Origin: Alphaproteobacteria bacterium
GTDB lineage: Bacteria > Pseudomonadota > Alphaproteobacteria > CACIAM-22H2
Direction of reading: 5' to 3'
NCBI GenBank assembly: GCA_017308135.1
Contig: JAFKFM010000009.1
Coordinates: 310,001 to 374,000 of the forward strand
Length of the DNA: 64,000 nucleotides
A program made the position numbers and the translations under genes. Positions 8,575 to 17,125 of this stretch are shown in pieces (the first letter of the stretch is position 1; every line of letters begins with the position of its first letter). Under the pieces are notes generated by a model. The model made no database searches, was not told the origin of the DNA, and saw nothing but the letters and a program-made list of their open reading frames with translations.

Positions 8575-9141
8575 ATGAAGATCATCGGCAGCGCCATCCG
8601 CCAAGGCAACGTCATCGAAGTGGACGGCCGCATCTGGCGCGTCATCAAGCACAACATCGTGTCGCCCGGTAAGGGCGGCGCGTTCAACCAGATCGAAATC
8701 CGCGACATCAAGACCGGCACCAAGTCGAACATGAAGTTCCGGTCGGACGAGACCTGCGAGCTGCTGCGCGTCGAGGAAAAGGTGATGCAGTTCCTGTTCC
8801 GCGACGGCGACCAGTTCACGCTGATGGACAAGGAAAGCTACGACCAGATGATCGTCGGCGGCGATCTGTTCGGCGAGCAGGCCGATTTCCTGGCCGACAA
8901 CATGGACGTCTCGGTCGAGTTCGTCGACGGCTCGCCCGTCGGCGTCGAATTGCCGACCACCACGATCTGCACGATCGTCGAGGCCGACGCGGTGGTGAAG
9001 GGCCAGACGGCCGCTTCGTCCTACAAGCCCGCGGTCCTGGACAACGGCGTGAAGATCGGCGTGCCGCCCTTCATCGCCAACGGCGAACGCGTGGTCGTGA
9101 ACATCAAGGAGCGCGCCTACGTCGAGCGCGCCAAGGACTAA
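8575..9141 (+). CDS. efp: Elongation factor P
   Basis: A 188-residue elongation factor P, which binds ribosomes stalled on polyproline runs and helps peptide-bond formation. The N-terminal KOW-like domain carries the modification loop SPGKGGAF with Lys33, the site expected to receive beta-lysine from EpmA, consistent with epmA and epmB 3-5 kb upstream. The two OB domains follow, and the C-terminal signature region includes GVPPFIANGERVVVNIKERAY. ATG at 8575 gives the normal start MKIIGSAIRQG. The polyproline-rich protein at 10021 in this window is an obvious client. Confidence 0.96.
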   Translation: MKIIGSAIRQGNVIEVDGRIWRVIKHNIVSPGKGGAFNQIEIRDIKTGTKSNMKFRSDETCELLRVEEKVMQFLFRDGDQFTLMDKESYDQMIVGGDLFGEQADFLADNMDVSVEFVDGSPVGVELPTTTICTIVEADAVVKGQTAASSYKPAVLDNGVKIGVPPFIANGERVVVNIKERAYVERAKD

Positions 9142-9147
9142 ACCACA

Positions 9148-9975
9148 GTGCCCCAAGCCTACAGGTCAGCGCTCTATACGGTGATGGAGCGCGCGGTGCG
9201 CAAAGCGGGCAAGCAGCTCGTCCGCGATTTCGGCGAAGTCGAACATCTCCAGGTCTCGGTCAAGGGGCCGAGCGATTTCGTCTCCACCGCCGATCACGCG
9301 TCCGAGCGCACGCTGAAGGCCGAGCTCGAGAAGGCGCGCCCGGGCTATTCCTTCCTGATGGAGGAATCGGGTTCGACGCGCGGCACCGATCGCGACCATG
9401 TCTGGATCGTCGATCCGCTCGACGGGACGACGAATTTCCTGCACGGGATTCCGCATTTCGCGATCTCGGTGGCGCTCGAGCATAAGGGCGAATTGCTCGC
9501 GGGCATGATCTACAACCCCGCGGTCGACGAGCTTTACTGGGCCGAAAAGGGCAAGGGCGCCTATCTCAACGACCGGCGCCTGCGCGTGTCGGGCCGGCGC
9601 GATCTGGGCGAGTCCCTGATCGGCACGGGCATTCCGTTCCGCGGGCGCGGCACGGAAGAAGACCATCAGCATTATCTGAAACTGCTCGGCGCCACGATGG
9701 CGCGCACCGCCGGTTTGCGCCGGCCGGGTGCGGCGGCGCTGGATCTCGCTTACGTCGCGGCGGGCCGATTCGACGGGTTCTTCGAAATCGGCCTGAACAA
9801 ATGGGATATCGCCGCAGGTATTCTGATGATCCGCGAGGCCGGCGGCTTCGTCGGCGACATGGACGGCGCGGCCGATCCGATGCAAACCGGCAATATCGTG
9901 ACCGGAAACGCCAAACTTTTCGATCCGTTGCGCGGATTCCTGCGCGAACTGGGCGGCTCGGGAAAAACCGCTTGA
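9148..9975 (+). CDS. suhB: Inositol-1-monophosphatase family protein (SuhB-like)
   Basis: A 275-residue lithium-sensitive, magnesium-dependent phosphatase. Metal-binding motifs are MEESG (Glu72/Glu73), WIVDPLDGTTNF (Asp89, Asp92) and KWDIAAGILMIREAGG (Asp in WDIAAG). SuhB proteins dephosphorylate inositol phosphates and in some bacteria act on rRNA transcription antitermination. The GTG at 9148, 6 bases after efp, is the longest start; an ATG at 9184 would shorten it by 12 residues and is possible. Placement directly behind efp suggests co-transcription. Confidence 0.88.
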   Translation: MPQAYRSALYTVMERAVRKAGKQLVRDFGEVEHLQVSVKGPSDFVSTADHASERTLKAELEKARPGYSFLMEESGSTRGTDRDHVWIVDPLDGTTNFLHGIPHFAISVALEHKGELLAGMIYNPAVDELYWAEKGKGAYLNDRRLRVSGRRDLGESLIGTGIPFRGRGTEEDHQHYLKLLGATMARTAGLRRPGAAALDLAYVAAGRFDGFFEIGLNKWDIAAGILMIREAGGFVGDMDGAADPMQTGNIVTGNAKLFDPLRGFLRELGGSGKTA

Positions 9976-10020
9976 AGCGGTTGCTTGGGCGGGTGGCGTA
10001 AGGTTAAGGTCGGACTCGAT

Positions 10021-11049
10021 ATGACGCGTCCGCTCCTCACCGCCGTTTCGGCTTTCGCACTCTTCGCGAGCACGCAAGTGTTCGCGCAGCAGCAACTGCG
10101 CCAGGCGCGCCCCAGCGTCGAAGTCGATTGGACGGTGCTGGACGAGCTGGGCGGCCCCGCCCCCGCCGGCCCGGTCACGCTGCGCCCGCCGCGCGGGCTT
10201 ACCCAAAATACACCGGCGCAAGTGGCACCGCCGCCCGCACGCGCCGCCGCGACCAGCCAGCCCGTGCCGCCCGCTTCCGTCGCGCGCCAAGCCGGCACGC
10301 CGACAGGTACACGTTTGGGCCAGCAGGCCGGCAGCTTCACGGCCCCGCCGCCCCCGCCCGCTTTCGTGCCGCCGCCGGTTCCGCCGTCGCCGGTCGCCTC
10401 GGCCCCGCTGACGCCGCCCCCGCCGCCCAGTCCTGTGGCGCCCAGCGCCGTGGCTTCGACGGCACCAGTTCCCGTGGCACCGGCCCCGGCCGCCGCCCCG
10501 ACTCCCGTGACGCCGCCGGCCCCGGCCGCCCCCGCAGCGGCGGTCGCCCCGCCGCCGCCCCCGCCGCCCCCGGCGGCGGTCGCCACACCCGCCCCGCCGC
10601 CGCCCGCCCCTGTCGCGGCGCCGGCGCCCGCCCCTGTCGCGGCGCCGGCGCCCGCACCGGCACCGCCCGTCACGGCCGCGCAAGCCCCGGCGGCGGCGCC
10701 CGCGCAAACCGCCGCCGTTCCTGCGGCACGCGCCACCGGCGGCGCGTTGGCGACGATCGCCTTCGCGGCCGGTTCGCCCGAACTCAACGACCAAGGCAAG
10801 GCGGCCCTGGGTCCCGTGATCGAAACGCTGAAATCGGATAGCGCGGCACGTCTGCAAATTCAGGCCTTCGCCTCGGGCGGCGACGACCAGGGCGGTCAAG
10901 CGCGGCGCTTGTCGCTGTCGCGCGCGTTGGCCGTGCGCGGCCAATTGATCGAGCAGGGAATCGCGGCCACGCGCATGGATGTGCGCGCCTTGGGCCGCAC
11001 CAATGACGGTCCGCCGGACCGCGTCGATATCCTGCTCGTCCGCCGCTAA
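10021..11049 (+). CDS. Exported proline/alanine-rich protein with C-terminal OmpA-like domain
   Basis: A 342-residue envelope protein. Residues 1-22 form a signal peptide ending VFAQQ. Residues about 40-235 are a long disordered Pro/Ala/Val linker with several polyproline runs, which would need EF-P for translation. The C-terminal 100 residues (from ALATIAFAAGSPELNDQG) look like an OmpA/MotB peptidoglycan-binding domain: RRLSLSRALAVRGQLIEQGI and PDRVDILL match, but the usual HTD acid is replaced in FASGGDDQGG, so cell-wall binding may be altered. It heads a run with the MotA-like and MotB-like genes 32 bases downstream, suggesting a shared trans-envelope machine. Confidence 0.82.
   Translation: MTRPLLTAVSAFALFASTQVFAQQQLRQARPSVEVDWTVLDELGGPAPAGPVTLRPPRGLTQNTPAQVAPPPARAAATSQPVPPASVARQAGTPTGTRLGQQAGSFTAPPPPPAFVPPPVPPSPVASAPLTPPPPPSPVAPSAVASTAPVPVAPAPAAAPTPVTPPAPAAPAAAVAPPPPPPPPAAVATPAPPPPAPVAAPAPAPVAAPAPAPAPPVTAAQAPAAAPAQTAAVPAARATGGALATIAFAAGSPELNDQGKAALGPVIETLKSDSAARLQIQAFASGGDDQGGQARRLSLSRALAVRGQLIEQGIAATRMDVRALGRTNDGPPDRVDILLVRR
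10601..10648 (+). repeat. Perfect 24-bp tandem duplication in the proline-rich linker
   Basis: Bases 10601-10624 are repeated exactly at 10625-10648 and a partial third copy follows. The unit keeps the reading frame and encodes PAPVAAPA-type repeats, so the linker length can change by slippage without breaking the gene. Confidence 0.85.
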
Positions 11050-11081
11050 GCCTTAAGCCGCAGCCGAAGGAGGTCGTGGGG

Positions 11082-12239
11082 ATGGACGGATCGATGTCAC
11101 GGCCCACGCGGTTCCTGATCCGCACGCTGATCTTCCTGATCGCGGTCGGCGGCGTGGTATGGGCGCTGTTCGACGGCATCGTCGAAGCCTTCTCGCACCA
11201 TATGGCGCTCAACGGCCTGATCATGGGCGTGCTGGCGCTGGGCATCGTTTTCAACCTGCGCCAGATCTTCGGCCTGAACCGCGAAATCGACTGGATCGAG
11301 AGTTTCCGCGCCGGGCGCCAAGCGTTGTCGGGCGCCACGCCGCGCCTGCTGGCGCCGATGGTGAAGATGCTGGGCGAACGCACGGGCCGCTTCAGCCTGT
11401 CGCCGATCGCCACGCGCTCGCTGCTCGATTCCGTCGCCTCGCGCCTCGACGAAAGCCGCGACCTGTCGCGCTATCTCGTGGGCTTGCTGATCTTCTTGGG
11501 CCTGCTCGGCACGTTCTGGGGGCTGTTGCAGACCGTCGCGGCCGTGGGCGGCGTGATCGGCACGCTGTCGGCGGCGACCGACACGAGCTCGCTGTTCAAG
11601 GAACTCCAGGCCGGGCTGCAAGCGCCGTTGGGCGGCATGGGCACCGCCTTCGGCACGTCGCTGTTCGGCCTCGCCAGCTCCATCGTGCTCGGCTTCTGCG
11701 ATCTGCAAGCGGGCCAAGCGCAGAACCGTTTCTATAACGAGCTCGAGGAAATGCTGGCGTCGCAAACGCGCGTGTCCTCGGGCGCGCTCGGTTCGGGCGA
11801 CGGCGGCGACGCGACCGTGCCCGCCTATATCCAAGCGCTGCTCGAAACCACGGCCGACAATCTCGAAGCCTTGCAGCGCACGATGGCGCGCGGCGAGGAA
11901 GGCCGCGCCACGGCCGCGCAAGGCAACGCCCTGCTCGCCGAACGTTTGGGCCAGCTCGCCGACCAGATGAAGGCCGAGCAGCAATTGCTGCTGAAGCTCG
12001 CCGAAGGCCAGGTCGAATTGCGCGCCGTCCTCACGCGCTTGGCCGATGCGCCCCGCAACGCGGGCGGCGGCGGCGTGGACGACGCGACGCGCGGCCATAT
12101 CCGCAACATGGATATCGCGCTCAATCGCCTGATCGAGGACGCGTCCACCGGCCGCGCCCAGATGACCCAGGATCTGCGCAACGAGATCCGCCTGCTGGCG
12201 CGCACGATCGCGGCGCTGGCCGAAGAGCCGCGCAACTGA
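11082..12239 (+). CDS. MotA/TolQ/ExbB-like proton channel protein
   Basis: A 385-residue membrane protein of the MotA/TolQ/ExbB superfamily. Hydrophobic helices lie near residues 12-32, 41-60, 133-155 (VGLLIFLGLLGTFWGLL) and 185-210 (GMGTAFGTSLFGLASSIVLG); the last two are the channel-lining pair of the family, with the GTFWGLL and GMGTAFGTS signatures. A helical cytoplasmic tail of about 165 residues follows, longer than in TolQ or ExbB. AAGGAGG at 11067-11073 fits the ATG at 11082; a GTG at 11076 is too close. Its stop overlaps the MotB-like ATG. No flagellar genes adjoin, so a non-flagellar stator is more likely than a swimming motor. Confidence 0.85.
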   Translation: MDGSMSRPTRFLIRTLIFLIAVGGVVWALFDGIVEAFSHHMALNGLIMGVLALGIVFNLRQIFGLNREIDWIESFRAGRQALSGATPRLLAPMVKMLGERTGRFSLSPIATRSLLDSVASRLDESRDLSRYLVGLLIFLGLLGTFWGLLQTVAAVGGVIGTLSAATDTSSLFKELQAGLQAPLGGMGTAFGTSLFGLASSIVLGFCDLQAGQAQNRFYNELEEMLASQTRVSSGALGSGDGGDATVPAYIQALLETTADNLEALQRTMARGEEGRATAAQGNALLAERLGQLADQMKAEQQLLLKLAEGQVELRAVLTRLADAPRNAGGGGVDDATRGHIRNMDIALNRLIEDASTGRAQMTQDLRNEIRLLARTIAALAEEPRN

Positions 12240-13369
12240 TGCGCGGGTCCGGCCGCCGCACGACCCGCACGGTCGACGTTTGGCCCGGCTTCGTCGACGC
12301 GCTGGCGACGCTGGTCATCTCGATCGTGTTCGTCGTGATGGTGTTCACCGTCTTCCAGTTCCATCTGAAGGACATCATCGCCGGGCGCGACGATCAGTTG
12401 AGCCGCGCTTCCGCCCAGCTCGCCCAATTGGCCGAGACGCTGGCGCTGGAAAAACGCGCGACCGACGATCTGCGTTCGCGCCTGCAAAGCCTGCAGAACG
12501 AACTTTCGGCGTCGTTGGGCGAGCGCGACAATCTGCGCAATCTCAGCCGCGCCCAGGCCGAGCAGATCGAACTCGCCAACCAATCGATGGCGGCCGATCG
12601 CGAAAAGATCGAGATGCAATTGCGCGAACTCGAAGCTTTGGCCGCGATGCGCGAAGCGTTGGAGAGGCGCGCGGCGTCGGCCGAAGCGCAGGCGCGAACC
12701 GCCGAAACGCAGTCGACCGAGGATCGGCGCCTGTCGGCGGAAGCCCAGGCGCAGGTCGCGTCGCTCAACCGCCAGACCGCCGAATTGCGCGAACAATTGC
12801 GCCGCTTGGAAGCGCTGCTGTCGGATTCGGAGCGCAAAACCTCCGAGCAGCAGGCGCAGATCGTCGATCTCGGAAGGCGGTTGAATTTGGCGCTCGCCAG
12901 CCGCGTGGACGAATTGGTGCGTTTCCGCTCCGAATTCTACGGCCGCTTGCGCGCCGTGCTGGGCGACCGCGCCGACATGCGCGTGGTCGGCGATCGTTTC
13001 GTGTTCCAGTCGGAAATCCTGTTCGCGCCCGGCTCGGCGACGATCGAAAGCGAAGGCGGCCGTCAGCTCATGCAGCTCGGCAACGTCATCAAGGAGATCG
13101 CCCCGCGCATCCCCAAGGAAGTCGATTGGGTGGTGCAGATCACCGGCCACACCGATCGCCGGCCGATTTCGACCCGCGAATTCCCGTCGAATTGGGAACT
13201 CTCCACCGCGCGGTCGATCTCGGTCGTGCGCCTGTTGATGGCCAACGGCGTGCCGTCGGACCGCTTGCAAGCGGCGGGCATGGCCGAATTCCAGCCGATC
13301 GACGACCGCGACGACGAAGTCGGCTGGCGGCGCAACCGGCGCATCGAGATCCGCTTCACCAACCGCTAA
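12239..13369 (+). CDS. MotB-like protein: membrane anchor, coiled coil and OmpA peptidoglycan-binding domain
   Basis: A 376-residue partner of the MotA-like channel. A single N-terminal helix (about 17-38) holds Asp20 in WPGFVDALATL, matching the proton-carrying aspartate of MotB/TolR/ExbD. Residues 45-215 are a long charged coiled coil (LAQLAETLALEKRATDDLRS and following). The C-terminal OmpA domain (about 240-376) keeps the peptidoglycan-binding signatures ITGHTDRRPIS and NWELSTARSISVVRLL. It overlaps the upstream gene by one base, so the pair is coupled. The coiled coil is much longer than in flagellar MotB, suggesting a wide reach across the periplasm. Confidence 0.87.
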   Translation: MRGSGRRTTRTVDVWPGFVDALATLVISIVFVVMVFTVFQFHLKDIIAGRDDQLSRASAQLAQLAETLALEKRATDDLRSRLQSLQNELSASLGERDNLRNLSRAQAEQIELANQSMAADREKIEMQLRELEALAAMREALERRAASAEAQARTAETQSTEDRRLSAEAQAQVASLNRQTAELREQLRRLEALLSDSERKTSEQQAQIVDLGRRLNLALASRVDELVRFRSEFYGRLRAVLGDRADMRVVGDRFVFQSEILFAPGSATIESEGGRQLMQLGNVIKEIAPRIPKEVDWVVQITGHTDRRPISTREFPSNWELSTARSISVVRLLMANGVPSDRLQAAGMAEFQPIDDRDDEVGWRRNRRIEIRFTNR

Positions 13370-13800
13370 TGCGCGCGCTGCTCGCCGCGCTGATCGTCGC
13401 GGCGTTTCCCGTCCTGGCGTTTGCCGACGAACGCGCGGCCGAAGCGGCGATGGCGCAAGCGCGTATCGCGGCGGGCTTGCCCGCGACGTCGCCCGACGCG
13501 CTGCTGACGCAGATCGCGGCGCAGATCGCGCAAGACAACGCCGCGCGCCGCGTCCTCGACCATCGCGATGGGCAAGGCAACGATCTACGCGCGCGCCTGG
13601 GGCTTTATCCTTTTCGCGCGGCGGCGGAGAATTTGGCGATGGGCACACAAGACGGCGCCATCGTGGTGAAGCTCTGGCTCGACAGCCCGCCCCACCGCGC
13701 CAATCTCCTGAACGCCGAGGTCACGCGTCACGGCCTTGCGCGTATTCGCAGCCCCGACGGGCAGGATTATTGGGCGCTGGTGCTAGCGGCCCCGCGTTGA
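13369..13800 (+). CDS. Secreted CAP/SCP-domain protein
   Basis: A 143-residue exported protein with a signal peptide (residues 1-18, cleavage near VLAFADE). The body resembles bacterial CAP (SCP/PR1) domains: YPFRAAAENLAMG corresponds to the ENLA motif, KLWLDSPPHRANLLN to the WxxSPxHRxNLL motif, and HGLARIRSPDGQDYWALVLA to the final strand. The first histidine motif is less clear. Function of such domains in bacteria is not settled. The ATG overlaps the last base of the MotB-like stop, so it belongs to the same transcript and probably to the same envelope process. Confidence 0.8.
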   Translation: MRALLAALIVAAFPVLAFADERAAEAAMAQARIAAGLPATSPDALLTQIAAQIAQDNAARRVLDHRDGQGNDLRARLGLYPFRAAAENLAMGTQDGAIVVKLWLDSPPHRANLLNAEVTRHGLARIRSPDGQDYWALVLAAPR

Positions 13801-13804
13801 ATGC

Positions 13805-14872
13805 TCAGCACTTATCCGCACCCGACAGCGCGGCGCGCCCGCAGGGGCTCGCATAAAGCGCCACGGGATCGTTGCCCACACCGGGGGCCGCGAAGCGGCG
13901 ATGGGTTTCGGCCGGCGCGCCATTGAGCTTGGCGAGATAGCGCAGATAATTGGTCAAGCGCTCGGCCCGGTCGCGGCCTTGCGCGCGCGCTTCGCAGCCG
14001 CGCTCGCCCGTTTCGGAATCGCGTTCGCCGATCAGGTAGACGACATCGCGCTGCGCATAGACCCGCGCTTGATCGCGCGGCAACGTGCCGCTCGCCGACG
14101 CGTAAGGGGCGGGCAGCACGAAGCCATAGGGCCAGTAGTTGAAGGCGTTGCATTGGCGGCGGTCGAATTCGGCGAAGCCGGTCGCATCGTCGCGCGACGG
14201 CCGCTCCTCGTCGAAATAGACATAGGTGTCGGCGGCGGCCACGACGAAGCGCACGGCGATGCCCGCCCGCTGGGGGGCCGCCAGACCTTGCGCGGTCGCG
14301 GCGTAAAGCTGCACGAAGCGCGCGGTCTGGCCGAAACCGACCAGCGCCACCTGCTTCAGATCGGGAAAGCTTTGCCGGTCGGCGAGGAACAGCAGCAGCG
14401 CGTCGATCGCTTCGAACGACGAGGCAAGCGCGCCTTGATCGGCGAAGGCCGCGGGGCGCGAATTGCCGCCGTCCTTCCAGCCGTCGAGCGTCCAGCGCGC
14501 GAAATCGGGACCGAGGCGATGGCGGTCGGTGTCTTGCGCCGCCAGGAATTGCGGCACGATCGTCATCGTCGACGACGAATCCGCGAACAGGCGCGTCAGC
14601 CGATCGAATTCGAGACCCGCGTTGCGCGCCGGGTCTTGTACGCCGATCACGACGCGCTCGATGCCCGGATGCGGGTCGATCAATTTCTTGTCGGCGAAGA
14701 CCGGCATCAACAACGCCTGGCCGCCCGGCACGGGGACGGCGAAATCCTGGTCCGACAAACGCTCGACCGCGCGCAATTGGGCGGGCGACGGCCCGCGCAA
14801 AACCGGATCGCCGCCGCCGCAAGCGGCGAGCGTGCCCAGACAGGCGGCGAGAAGGATGAACTTGCGGATCAT
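13805..14872 (-). CDS. Lipoprotein of unknown function, possible alpha/beta-hydrolase fold without nucleophile
   Basis: A 355-residue lipoprotein: the signal peptide ends in the lipobox LAAC (Cys18). The mature part has an alternating strand-helix pattern, and VALVGFGQTARF sits where an alpha/beta-hydrolase would have its GxSxG elbow, but the serine is replaced by glycine; WTLDGWKDGGNS could be an oxyanion or ligand loop. I do not recognise the family and the hydrolase idea is inference. Its start overlaps the stop of the ABC exporter gene by 4 bases, so it is co-expressed with that gene. It converges with the CAP gene. Confidence 0.72.
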   Translation of the reverse strand: MIRKFILLAACLGTLAACGGGDPVLRGPSPAQLRAVERLSDQDFAVPVPGGQALLMPVFADKKLIDPHPGIERVVIGVQDPARNAGLEFDRLTRLFADSSSTMTIVPQFLAAQDTDRHRLGPDFARWTLDGWKDGGNSRPAAFADQGALASSFEAIDALLLFLADRQSFPDLKQVALVGFGQTARFVQLYAATAQGLAAPQRAGIAVRFVVAAADTYVYFDEERPSRDDATGFAEFDRRQCNAFNYWPYGFVLPAPYASASGTLPRDQARVYAQRDVVYLIGERDSETGERGCEARAQGRDRAERLTNYLRYLAKLNGAPAETHRRFAAPGVGNDPVALYASPCGRAALSGADKC

Positions 14873-16671
14873 GCGCGCTTATTCTCCACATCGGGCGCGT
14901 CGGGCGCCTTGAACTGCAAGGCGGCGAGGCGCGCGTAAAGCCCGCCTTCGGCGATCAGTTTGGCATGGGAACCGGCCGCGACCAACCGTCCGCGATCGAG
15001 CACCAGCAAGCGGTCGGCGCGCGCCACGGTCGCCAGGCGATGCGCGATCACGAGCACGGTGCGGCCTTTGCCGAGCGATTCGAACGCGGCTTGCACGTAG
15101 CGTTCGCTTTCGGCGTCGAGCGCGCTGGTCGCTTCGTCGAGCAACAGCACGGCGGGATCGCGCACAAGCGCGCGCGCGATGGCGATACGCTGGCGCTGGC
15201 CGCCGGACAAACGCACGCCGCGCTCGCCCAGATAGGTTTTCCAGCCGTCGGGCAAACGCTCGGCGAATTCGTCGACATGGGCGGCGCGCGCGGCCTTCAT
15301 CACCGCTTCGTCGGACGCGGCCCCGTTGCCGTAGCGGATATTCTCCAGCACGTCGGCGGCGAAGATCGTCGGCTCCTGCGCCACCAAGCCGATACGCGCG
15401 CGCAAATCGGCGGGATCGGCGTCGGCGAGCTTCACGCCGTCGATCGTGATGGCACCGCTTTGCGGATCGTAGAAACGCAGCAGCAATTGGAACACGGTCG
15501 TCTTGCCCGCCCCCGACGGGCCGACGATGGCGACCGTTTCGCCCGGCTCCACCTTGAACGACAAATCCGCCAGCGCCGTACGGTCCGGTGCCGCCGGGTA
15601 GCGGAAGGTCACGTCGCGGAATTCGACGCGGCCTTGGGCGGGCTTGGGCATCGCCACGGGCGACGAAGGTGCGCGGATTTCCGGGATCGCGTCGGCGAGT
15701 TCGAACAGCCGTTCGCACGCCCCGGCCGCGCGTTGCAGATCGGCCGCGAATTCGCTGATGGCGCCGACCGACGCCGCGACGACGACGGCGTAGAACACGA
15801 AGGCCGACAATTGGCCGGCGGTGATCTGGCCCGCGATCGCGTCGCGCCCGCCGATCCACAGCACGAAACCGACCGCGCCGAACACGCACAGCATCACCAT
15901 CGCGATCAGCGCGGAGCGCGCTTTGGCGCGGCGCACATTGGCGCCGAACGCGTCCTCGACGCGGGCACCGAAGCGTTCGCCGTCGGCGCGTTCGCGGTTG
16001 AAGGCCTGCACGGTGCGGATCGCGGCGAGCGATTCTTCGATATCCGCACCGACATCGCCCAAACGATCCTGGCTTTCGCGGCTCAGCGCGCGGACCTTAC
16101 GGCCGAAGAAGATCAGCGGGCCGACGACTAGCGGCACCACCAGCAGCGCCACGGCCGTGAGCTTGGGCGAAGCGATCGCCATCATCGCGACACCGCCCGC
16201 AAACAGCAGCACGTTGCGCAGCGCCATCGACGCGGAGGAGCCGACGATCGTTTGCACCGTCGCGGTATCGGCGGTCAGGCGCGAGACGACCTCGCCCGTG
16301 CGCGTCGTTTCGTAATAGGCGGGCGACAGCGTCAATGCGCGTTCGAACACCAGGCGGCGGATATCGGCGGTGACGCGCTCGCCCAGCCACGTGACGAGAT
16401 AGGAACGCGCATAGGTCGCCCCCGCCAGCAGCAGCACGAAGGCGAACAGCCCGAGCAGCGCATGGTCGAGCAGATCGGCGTTGCCCGCCGCGAAGCCCGC
16501 ATCGACCAGCCAGCGCAAGGCGGTGCCAAGCCCCAGCACCGCGCCGGCCGCGAGGGTGAGCGAAATACCCGCGAGCGCCACGCACCCGCGATAGGGTTTG
16601 AGCAAACCGAACAGGCGGCGCAGCACGCGCAAATCGCGCGACGGGGCCCGGTCGTTCTTCGAATCCACCAT
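14869..16671 (-). CDS. ABC exporter, fused permease and ATPase (MsbA-like)
   Basis: A 600-residue half-transporter that would act as a dimer in the inner membrane. Residues about 25-330 form the six-helix exporter domain; the ATPase follows with Walker A GPSGAGKTT, Q-loop LVAQEPTIFA, signature LSGGQRQR, Walker B AVLLLDEATSALD and the switch histidine in IAHRLATV. Such proteins export lipids or drugs; the substrate is unknown. Start MVDSKNDRAPSRD at 16671 is chosen; the frame upstream overlaps cyaY. The neighbouring lipoprotein gene overlaps its end, and cyaY precedes it by 2 bases, so the three appear to form one operon. Confidence 0.88.
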   Translation of the reverse strand: MVDSKNDRAPSRDLRVLRRLFGLLKPYRGCVALAGISLTLAAGAVLGLGTALRWLVDAGFAAGNADLLDHALLGLFAFVLLLAGATYARSYLVTWLGERVTADIRRLVFERALTLSPAYYETTRTGEVVSRLTADTATVQTIVGSSASMALRNVLLFAGGVAMMAIASPKLTAVALLVVPLVVGPLIFFGRKVRALSRESQDRLGDVGADIEESLAAIRTVQAFNRERADGERFGARVEDAFGANVRRAKARSALIAMVMLCVFGAVGFVLWIGGRDAIAGQITAGQLSAFVFYAVVVAASVGAISEFAADLQRAAGACERLFELADAIPEIRAPSSPVAMPKPAQGRVEFRDVTFRYPAAPDRTALADLSFKVEPGETVAIVGPSGAGKTTVFQLLLRFYDPQSGAITIDGVKLADADPADLRARIGLVAQEPTIFAADVLENIRYGNGAASDEAVMKAARAAHVDEFAERLPDGWKTYLGERGVRLSGGQRQRIAIARALVRDPAVLLLDEATSALDAESERYVQAAFESLGKGRTVLVIAHRLATVARADRLLVLDRGRLVAAGSHAKLIAEGGLYARLAALQFKAPDAPDVENKRA

Positions 16672-16673
16672 GA

Positions 16674-17000
16674 TCAGAAAGCGACCTTCAGGCCGCTCGC
16701 CTCGGCCAAATCCTTGGCGAGGGCGGCTTCGAGCGTGGCGTCGGAACGCGTCGAGCGCCAAACCTTGGCGCCTTCGTCCCAGGCGTAATGCGCCGCCCCG
16801 GTCAGCGGCGAGGACACCCAGATCTGTTTCGTGGGGCCGTGTTTGTTGATGACGAACTGGCGCCCGTCGTCGAATTCGACCGTCAGGATGCCGCCGCGCA
16901 GCTCCGCGTCGATATCGGCGTCGGCAAGGTCGCTCTCGATCCGGGTCTGCAATCGGGCCAGCAAGGTATCGGCGGCCGTATCGAAGTCGTTGGCGTCCAT
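16674..17000 (-). CDS. cyaY: Frataxin-like iron donor protein CyaY
   Basis: A 108-residue bacterial frataxin homologue, which binds iron and modulates iron-sulfur cluster assembly by IscS/IscU. The acidic first helix ([16 protein letters not shown], then [10 protein letters not shown]) is the expected iron-binding ridge. The sheet carries the hallmark segment [19 protein letters not shown] and then [12 protein letters not shown]. Length is normal. The ATG at 17000 is used; a TTG two codons upstream is possible. It is divergent from rpmE and lies 2 bases before the ABC exporter gene. Confidence 0.85.
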   Translation of the reverse strand: MDANDFDTAADTLLARLQTRIESDLADADIDAELRGGILTVEFDDGRQFVINKHGPTKQIWVSSPLTGAAHYAWDEGAKVWRSTRSDATLEAALAKDLAEASGLKVAF

Positions 17001-17081
17001 CGACAATATCCGGAAAATGCTTTTCGGCCCGAGGGTTTAGCACGGGCCGGACCCAAGGTCGAGGATAGCGCATGCGACTTC

Positions 17082-17110
17082 TTGCGCCCCCCGGCCGTTT
17101 CCTCTATAAA
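17082..17110 (+). promoter_or_regulatory. Probable sigma70-type promoter of rpmE
   Basis: TTGCGC at 17082-17087 and TATAAA at 17105-17110 are separated by 17 bases, in the intergenic region between cyaY and rpmE. Transcription would start near 17117, just before the leader hairpin. Confidence 0.5.
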
Positions 17111-17125
17111 CCGCGCCTCGCGAAG

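Noticed and set aside
9750..10799. Glycine/alanine-rich 349-codon frame on the minus strand
   Set aside because: It is the reverse complement of the proline-rich linker; GGC/GCC repeats produce Gly-Ala runs with no start site or domain.
11082..13369. Zorya anti-phage system (ZorA/ZorB)
   Set aside because: The MotA-like and MotB-like pair resembles ZorA/ZorB in type, but no ZorC, ZorD or ZorE effector gene is adjacent; neighbours are an OmpA-like and a CAP protein.
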